NCBI GenBank assembly: GCA_021029095.1
Contig: JAJOHG010000617.1
Location: 1 to 11,005 of the forward strand
Reading direction: 5' to 3'
Source: Phellopilus nigrolimitatus
Lineage: Eukaryota; Basidiomycota; Agaricomycetes; Hymenochaetales; Hymenochaetaceae
DNA: 11,005 nt
A program made the translations under genes and the position numbers. A model generated the notes under the pieces. It was not told the origin of the DNA. It was given only the letters and a program-made list of their open reading frames with translations, and made no database searches. Shown here piece after piece: positions 6,482 through 11,005 of this stretch. Position 1 is the stretch's first letter. Each line of letters opens with the position of its first letter.

Positions 6482-9400
6482 CTGTCACGTCAGAAACACG
6501 TCGCTCCCGCCCGGTGGCAGCGTCGGCCAGGGAAGATTTAGCGGTAGACGCAGAAGACTCAGAGGACGCGTCATCAGGGGTCGAAGCCGAAGAAACCCTA
6601 GCAGGCATAGAGGGTTCGGAGGGCGCGATATTATCAGAGATCGGCGCCGAAGAAATCCTAGGAGACGTCGAGGGCTCGGAAGAAGCGACAATATCAGACG
6701 TTGAAGCTGAAGAGGATGAGGGCGCAACATTATCAGGGGTCGAGGCCGGAGAAGCATCATCCGCATCATCCCAGAAAGGCATTTCCTTGAATATCGCGAC
6801 GCGTTGCTCCCGAGCACGTTTCCGAGCAGGTCCTCCGCCGCCTCGCCGGTTGGCAGGTCTCTTCACCCAAGCAACTTCTTTTTTCGCGACCTCAGGTACC
6901 TCGTCGGCCGTAGAAGACAGAGTAGACTGCATTTCAGCAGGAACCAGAGTAGCCGAGGGCTCAGACGGCAAAGTCGGCGCGGCATTTTCAAGAGACGAGA
7001 ACGAGTCAACGCAGGTATCAGAAGTAGAAGTAGACGAGTCTGCATCACAAAGCGCCGAGTCCATGACGATCACGTTTTCAGGCGACGGGAAAGCTGGGAG
7101 GGTCGAGGCGTCCTCGAGATCGACGACCTTTCGTTCTTCATTCACCGACGATTCCAAGGACGTGGCTGAAACCTCCGAGTCAATAGAGTCCGAAATGACG
7201 CTTTCCATAGAGCCGATTTCACTCGAGTCTTTCAGGGATTCAGTGCTCTCGAGTATGACCATGAGCTCGGAGGTACCAAGTCCAGAGTTGGCAGCATGCG
7301 TGCCTTCCTCACTCGAAGAGCCAGAAGACGAATCACCCGCTGCAGACAGCGCATCGTCCGAGAGCACCGCCGAAGATGTCTCACCGAGCAAGTTGTCAAT
7401 GTTGACGAGTTCCGCGTCTTTGTCTTCGACGTCCGAGTTCTTCAGGTTATCAGTGCTCTCGAATGTCTCCGTAAGCTGAAGGGTGCCATCAGGTTGGGAT
7501 TCCGCAGCGTACGCGCCTTCCTCGATCGAAGAACCAGGAGCCAGGTCAACCATTGCAGATAGAGCGTCGTCGCAGAGCGTTGCTGAAGATCCAAAGCTAG
7601 GTAAGGACTCCGCGTCGACCGCGTCGATGAGTTCTGAGCCTTCGACTTCGACGTCATAACCAGTCGACGATCCCATCTCCGCTTCCTTCTGGTCCGCTTT
7701 CTCGTACGTGAACACGACCTCAGATACGACAGCCACAGCAGTGTCATCAGCAGATGCCTCCGGCGCAGAGAAGACGTTGCTCGACAAAGACATCTCCGTA
7801 ATGTTCGCGTCCTCGTCACTCGAAGCAGAGGTCGGAAGAGAAGTAAGCAAGATGGCGTCGTCGACAGTAATCTCAGTAGCAACAAGTGCCTGAAAAACGT
7901 GTAAGCAAAGCAGACTGAATACGTTCACACAAAGCTTACCAGAATGCAATCGTCGATCGAGTCGTTGTTCACCATAATAGGAACGTCGTCTTCCAGTTCC
8001 ACATCCGAAATCTCCATTTCGAACACTTCTGCAGTCTCTTCGGTCTCTCGAGAACCAAGATAGACAGCGACATCCTCGACGAGACTATTGAAAGTGCCTA
8101 TACCCTAATAAAGACCCATAGATAAGCGGATGCTATTATTGCATGAAGAGAGTGCTTACCAAAACGAAGCAAAACAATGCGCATGTCTCGCCTTTACGCA
8201 TGATTAGAACACACCTGACGATCTAGTACATGGACGATATCAGAACTGCATTCAAAACGGCGCATTGCTCGTTAACACACCTTGTAGATGAAGGCTACGT
8301 ATTGAAAGAGCGAGCTGAATGTTGAAACGATTAAGAACTTGAGCCGCAATGTAGATTTCGAAACCTGCAATTGCGGCATGAACGTCAGCAGGCCGTAGAG
8401 GTGCGAGCCGGTTGTAGACTCACGAAGACTCCAAAAGAAACCAAAATCGCGCTAAGAGACACTCCGATAACAGCAAAGCCCTCGACAATTTCCCTCAATT
8501 TTGGACTAAGTGACTGCGATCGCATCGGAGGCGCGAACTTTGAGTCCGCGGACGGCTCGACGTTGGCGGCCTTAAAGACCAGCTCGGCGTCGGCGTCCTC
8601 GGTGTCACTTCCCGCGTGTGCGACAATGTCTGCAGCAAGTGTTGGGATCGATGGCGTGGTATTGGACGGTGTAGCATCGGACGGCGTGGCATCGGTAAGC
8701 CTCTCCGAGTATGAAGTTTCGATCTCGTCTTCAGATTCTCTTGATGTCATGATACGAGAGGACGCGTTGGCGACCATTTCGGCGCGGGCGATTGATATGT
8801 CTTCGAGAATGTCTTTCTGGTATAGTAGGGCGCCATAAATTAATACAGCGATTGCTGCCTAAGAAGCCCGGTCATGTGAGCGGACATTAGACTATCCAAA
8901 GAAGAGAAGACGTACAATGATACAGAGCGCGGCAAGCATAGTTTCATAAGTCATAGCTGCCAGAGAAGAGACCTGTCGCAAACGGAAGCGTGAGCCGTCG
9001 AATACAATAAATAAAGCGCATTTGAATAGCTCACAAGGCGTACAACAGCTGCGTCGTAAACATAGTGTGCGATTGATCCAAACCGATAATAGATGCGCTC
9101 TCTGATGACAATAGCGAGCTTGAAGGTTGTTGAAGCCTATCACCGCAGCGGGTATGTTAACAGATCATGGTAGCACGAAATAGAGTAGACGCACGATAGT
9201 CACAAAATGTACTCCAATTGCAGAGAATTCGTTAATAATTTCTCTGACCCCTGAAGCGAGTGACTGCTCTTGCAGTGGCGGCGCGAACTCTGAGTCCGCG
9301 CCTGTGATTTCGACGGACGGCTCGACGTTGGCGGCCTTAAAGACCAGCTCGGCGTCGGCGTCCTCGGTGGCATTTCCCGCGTGTGCGACAATGTCCGCAG

Positions 9401-10028
9401 AGAGCGTTGGGGTCGACGGCGTGGAATCGGACGGCATGGTGTCGGACGGTGTAGCATCAGACAGCGTGGCATCGGTAAGCGCCATGGGTTGCTCGACGTA
9501 AGCGGCATACGCCTTCTCAACGTCCGCAACCCCGGCGGGTATACCCATGCCAGCGTCCTCAGAGACCGTGATAGATGTGTAGTTACCGTGTGCGAAGTGT
9601 TCGTCGACTGATTCCGGAAGCTCGAGGAGCTCGATGACGGGCGGTGACGAGAAGCATGCGGGGGTGGCAAAGGCCTGTCCAATATTGTCGTACGGCGTGT
9701 ATTCCGGGTGCCTAGGTGCGTAGTCCGATGCGAGAGTAGAAGACGGTGCAGGGGTGGATCCGAGGGAGGTGGCAAGGTCCTCGCCGCCGCACTGGAACAG
9801 GGTGGAGAGGAAGTCCGCGTTGACTGACTGGGTGGCAAGGTCTAGCACGGCGTGGTTCTTGAACGACTGCGCACCGTACAAGGTCTGTGCAAACGAGTAC
9901 GAGGTGTCGAAGTCATACTTGTCCACATAGCCGGACTGACGGACGTGGAGGGCGCGGTCGTCGTTGACGGGGGGAACGAGGGACAGGACGAGGGAGAGAG
10001 TCGGGGCGAATCCCCGGAGGAACACCAT
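6240..10028 (-). CDS. large spliced gene: duplicated membrane modules, acidic Ser-rich region and basic patch; unknown function
   Basis: Family and function were not recognised. Inferred exons, all joined in phase 0: 10028-9195, 9136-9035, 8972-8916, 8858-8424, 8364-8281, 8222-8160, 8104-7940 and 7889-6240. Together they encode about 1,129 residues if exon 8 runs to its TAG at 6240-6242. Residues 1-20 resemble a signal sequence (MVFLRGF then Leu/Val-rich). Residues 20-190 are polar, with NYTS and NATE as possible N-glycosylation sites. Two modules follow, each a short D-A-T-P-S repeat linker and then hydrophobic segments: about 260-345 (strongest around 322-344) and about 455-540. Residues 581-915 are acidic and Ser-rich with 70-residue repeats. 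Residues 923-943 form a basic patch, and 973-1032 are 20-residue Ser/Pro repeats. The first ATG lies behind a TATA box and C/T-rich leader with an adenine-rich context (GGGAAACATGG). The last ~80 residues are doubtful, because another frame looks more real there. An integral membrane protein with a long disordered acidic tail is likely. Confidence 0.75.
6534..6713 (-). repeat. three 60-bp repeats (20-residue Ser/Pro units)
   Basis: Units are 6713-6654, 6653-6594 and 6593-6534, each starting SSA and then the pattern x-x-S/P-D-x-x-A/S-S-E-P/S. A partial unit lies just before, at residues 956-972. Unit length is exactly 60 bp with no indel between units, so the array has expanded in frame. The product would be disordered and Ser/Pro-rich. 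Confidence 0.75.
6801..6863 (-). other. bipartite basic patch resembling a nuclear localisation signal
   Basis: Residues 923-943 read KRPANRR, a glycine run (GGGG), then PARKRAREQR: two basic clusters about 7 residues apart. It sits between the acidic Ser-rich region and a short aromatic motif (FKEMPFWDD, about residues 947-955). It is the only strongly basic part of an otherwise acidic tail. A nuclear localisation signal or a nucleic-acid or membrane-contact patch would fit. This is a motif-level inference only. Confidence 0.45.
7222..7590 (-). repeat. two 70-residue acidic repeats in exon 8
   Basis: Two direct repeats with a 210-bp spacing. Landmarks are CAGTGCTCTCGA at 7241 and at 7451, and GCnGAAGATnT/CC near 7370 and 7581. 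At protein level both contain SSAxLxDDALSA, then GSSxEEG, AAxS and an EST/N-LK block. They lie at about residues 681-733 and 751-803. A third, weaker relative of the LPxF...DxAL part may lie downstream, near residue 855. Confidence 0.7.
8549..8604 (-). repeat. 56-bp identical segment, downstream copy
   Basis: This segment matches 9314-9369 at all 56 positions, offset 765 bp. It encodes part of the linker (the AELVFKAANVEPS region) of the second membrane module. Flanking similarity continues at a lower level to 8500 on one side and 8700 on the other. Confidence 0.85.
8641..8697 (-). repeat. 15-bp minisatellite encoding (S-D-x-x-P) repeats, copy B
   Basis: This is the counterpart of the array at 9405-9479, within exon 4, encoding units such as SDATP and SNTTP. 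It has one unit fewer than copy A. Both arrays end at the same junction word, GCATCGGTAAGC on the plus strand. Confidence 0.75.
9314..9369 (-). repeat. 56-bp identical segment, upstream copy
   Basis: Partner of 8549-8604, in the linker of the first membrane module. This copy carries a 15-bp insertion just beside it (adding five residues, VEITG) and an extra 15-bp linker repeat further along, so the offset at the far end of the linker rises to 780 bp. Confidence 0.85.
9405..9479 (-). repeat. 15-bp minisatellite encoding (S-D-x-x-P) repeats, copy A
   Basis: A short tandem array with a 15-bp unit, seen on the plus strand as variants of TCGGACGGCGTGGCA. It encodes five-residue units such as SDATP, SDTMP and SDSTP in the linker of the first module. 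The related array in the second module (about 8641-8697) has one unit fewer, as expected from slippage. Confidence 0.75.
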
Positions 10029-10138
10029 GTTTCCCGGGTTGCTGTTGAGAGTGCTTCGAGTGGAGAGTGCCTCTGCTGCTGGGGAGATGGGGGAACGAGG
10101 TCAAGAAACGAATGAGGGAGACGGGAGTGGCAGGCAGG

Positions 10139-10146
10139 TATTTATA
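10139..10146 (-). promoter_or_regulatory. TATA box of the large gene
   Basis: On the minus strand, TATAAATA lies about 110 nt upstream of the ATG at 10028. About 30 nt further on begins a C/T-rich stretch (CTCGTTCCCCCATCTCCCC, about 10101-10083) of the kind that surrounds transcription starts of well-expressed basidiomycete genes. This predicts a leader of about 70-90 nt with no upstream ATG. Confidence 0.6.
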
Positions 10147-10149
10147 TGC

Positions 10150-11005
10150 AGCGAGAATTATGTCAGGAACGCGCTCTCGGAAGCGCAACAAGACGCGTCG
10201 GTGGCGGGAATTTCCCTGTTTTGGACAGACTTCTTCCACTCGATGACATGTATGACGTCTCGCGTGACGCAAGCATTCGATGAAAATGCAGGTCAAATCT
10301 CGTTCAATCTTCAAGCAGTGTACATGCAGAACTTCGGTATCGCCAAGTCGCATGAAGCACGTTGGGATCGATAGCGGCATTTGCATATGCAAGTGCGAAA
10401 GAAGATGAGTTAAAACGTTTCTCACAACAATTCAGCCGACAAAATCCTACAGTTCTTTATCCTTTCGGACAATTTTCTCCTTCAAAGTCCTTCTCCTGCG
10501 CCCCAAAGTCGAATTCTTGTAGTTGAAACCGTTCCATCTGAGGTTGGTCGAGAACAATTTGTTATAGAGTTGGAATTTTCACTTTGGAAAACTTGAACAC
10601 ACGACTTCACGTCGCCGACTGGCTGTGTGCAAACAGCGTTCGCCCGAGGAAGGTAGATAGATACGACTGCATTTTCAGGTCCCGGGAGATTGCCTTGACG
10701 TTGTTGAGCCGAAGACCAAGCACGATGTACACGTGGAGAAGAGCGAATAAAGTACCACAGAGATGGGCGGCGTGAAGCGAGTTGCGACTTGATTCGGCAA
10801 CTGCCGTCGATCCTATCATTTTCGAGCTCCCTGAATCTAGACGCAGACTCTAGCGAATGATCTTTTAATTCTCGCTTCATTCGACCCTCTTTTAGAAACA
10901 CAATGACAATATAGTACAGTTATCCACTCTCTAAACACATGCATTAGCGGCCCTTCTACGCGCCGAACGACTTTTCCTTTGGGAGGGCCTCCCTGGTAGA
11001 ACTTC
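10150..11005. other. upstream flank of the large gene; no firm gene
   Basis: A perfect 12-bp palindrome, TTGCATATGCAA, lies at 10381-10392, about 355 bp upstream of the large gene's ATG. It could be a regulatory site. Two overlapping minus-strand frames exist at 10901-10482 (139 codons) and 10819-10607 (70 codons). The shorter one contains a hydrophobic run (LCGTLFALLHVYIVLGL) that could be a membrane segment. Neither has a recognised domain, and they exclude each other, so I do not call either as a gene. A broken membrane-protein exon is possible. Confidence 0.3.

Larger units (their letters stand above)
7890..9194 (-). other. seven short spliceosomal introns
   Basis: Intron coordinates, length and donor: 9194-9137 (58 nt, GTGCGT), 9034-8973 (62, GTGAGC), 8915-8859 (57, GTACGT), 8423-8365 (59, GTGAGT), 8280-8223 (58, GTGTGT), 8159-8105 (55, GTAAGC) and 7939-7890 (50, GTAAGC). 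All end in AG. Branch-like sites can be seen in most, such as CTCAC in introns 2 and 3, CTGAC in intron 4, CTGAT in intron 5 and CTTAC in intron 7. Every intron is phase 0, and each intervening exon length is divisible by three. Removing them gives one uninterrupted frame over more than 3 kb, which is strong internal evidence. Intron 5 could use a nearby AG, but only the one at 8223 keeps the frame open. Confidence 0.78.

Noticed and set aside
6514..7479. Long plus-strand open frame (321 codons) opposite exon 8
   Set aside because: It is the exact complement of the Ser/Asp/Glu-rich exon 8 codons, whose biased third positions keep the opposite strand open. It starts inside the 60-bp repeats, has no splice or promoter support, and its composition mirrors the minus-strand repeats.
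7442..7885. Leu/Arg-rich minus-strand frame (147 codons) within exon 8
   Set aside because: It is a shifted reading of the Asp/Ser/Glu codons of exon 8. It lacks the internal repeats that are in phase with the chosen frame.
7890..7949. Starting the exon 8 protein at its own ATG (7949) as a separate gene
   Set aside because: The first 20 codons coincide with an intron having a GTAAGC donor, a CTTAC branch and a TTTTTCAG acceptor. Removing it joins exon 7 in frame. A separate gene with a signal-like start is not excluded, but is less likely.
9200..9838. Second minus-strand open frame (212 codons) overlapping exon 1
   Set aside because: Its Arg/Pro/Ser/Thr-rich text is an out-of-frame reading of exon 1. 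The exon 1 frame joins in phase to seven further exons and has the well-placed ATG behind the TATA box.
10482..10901. 139-codon minus-strand frame as a gene
   Set aside because: It overlaps another minus-strand frame with a more convincing hydrophobic segment. It has no recognised domain, promoter or intron pattern, and the sequence reads as low-information.
1..11005. CRISPR array, phage or bacterial operon
   Set aside because: No regularly spaced identical repeats with unique spacers occur, and there is no Shine-Dalgarno-spaced gene series. The splice-site pattern is eukaryotic.

Overview
The window looks like nuclear DNA of a filamentous basidiomycete fungus (an Agaricomycete is my best guess). 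This rests on one gene whose seven inferred introns are all 50-62 nt. They have GTRNGT/GTAAGC-type donors, AG acceptors and CTNAN-like branch sites, and they join widely separated minus-strand reading frames without a break. The gene also has a TATA box and a C/T-rich leader. No bacterial, viral or CRISPR feature is seen, and I recognise no named gene, so all gene symbols are empty.

Layout. Positions 1-224 hold nothing I can assign. Positions 225-824 are exactly 600 bp and form a non-autonomous DNA transposon of pogo/Tigger (Tc1-mariner superfamily) type, with 22-bp terminal inverted repeats and TA target duplications. Positions 827-5000 contain no convincing intact gene. They hold short reading-frame fragments that may be decayed genes, a diverged tandem duplication of about 230 bp (2343-2805) with a palindrome in each copy, and a tRNA-like relic next to a perfect hairpin (4929-5013). 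Positions 5104-6000 show promoter-like and intron-like signals but only tiny reading frames, and end in an A15 run.

The main content is one large minus-strand gene, 10028 down to about 6240, of eight or more exons. It encodes a protein of roughly 1,100 residues or more. From the N terminus it has a possible signal sequence and an extended region, a [D/T/P/S-rich linker + hydrophobic membrane segment] module, a second copy of that module, an acidic Ser-rich region with 70-residue repeats, a bipartite basic patch resembling a nuclear localisation signal, and 20-residue Ser/Pro repeats. At the C terminus two reading frames compete, and an Arg/Asp/Gly-rich repeat frame is the more protein-like.

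The two membrane modules keep corresponding phase-0 introns, so they arose by tandem duplication of a multi-exon segment of about 765-780 bp. Their linkers share a 56-bp stretch with no mismatch, although the membrane exons have diverged strongly. This is the most unusual part of the window. I cannot assign the protein to a family, and its function is unknown. Upstream of the gene, 10150-11005 holds no convincing gene.
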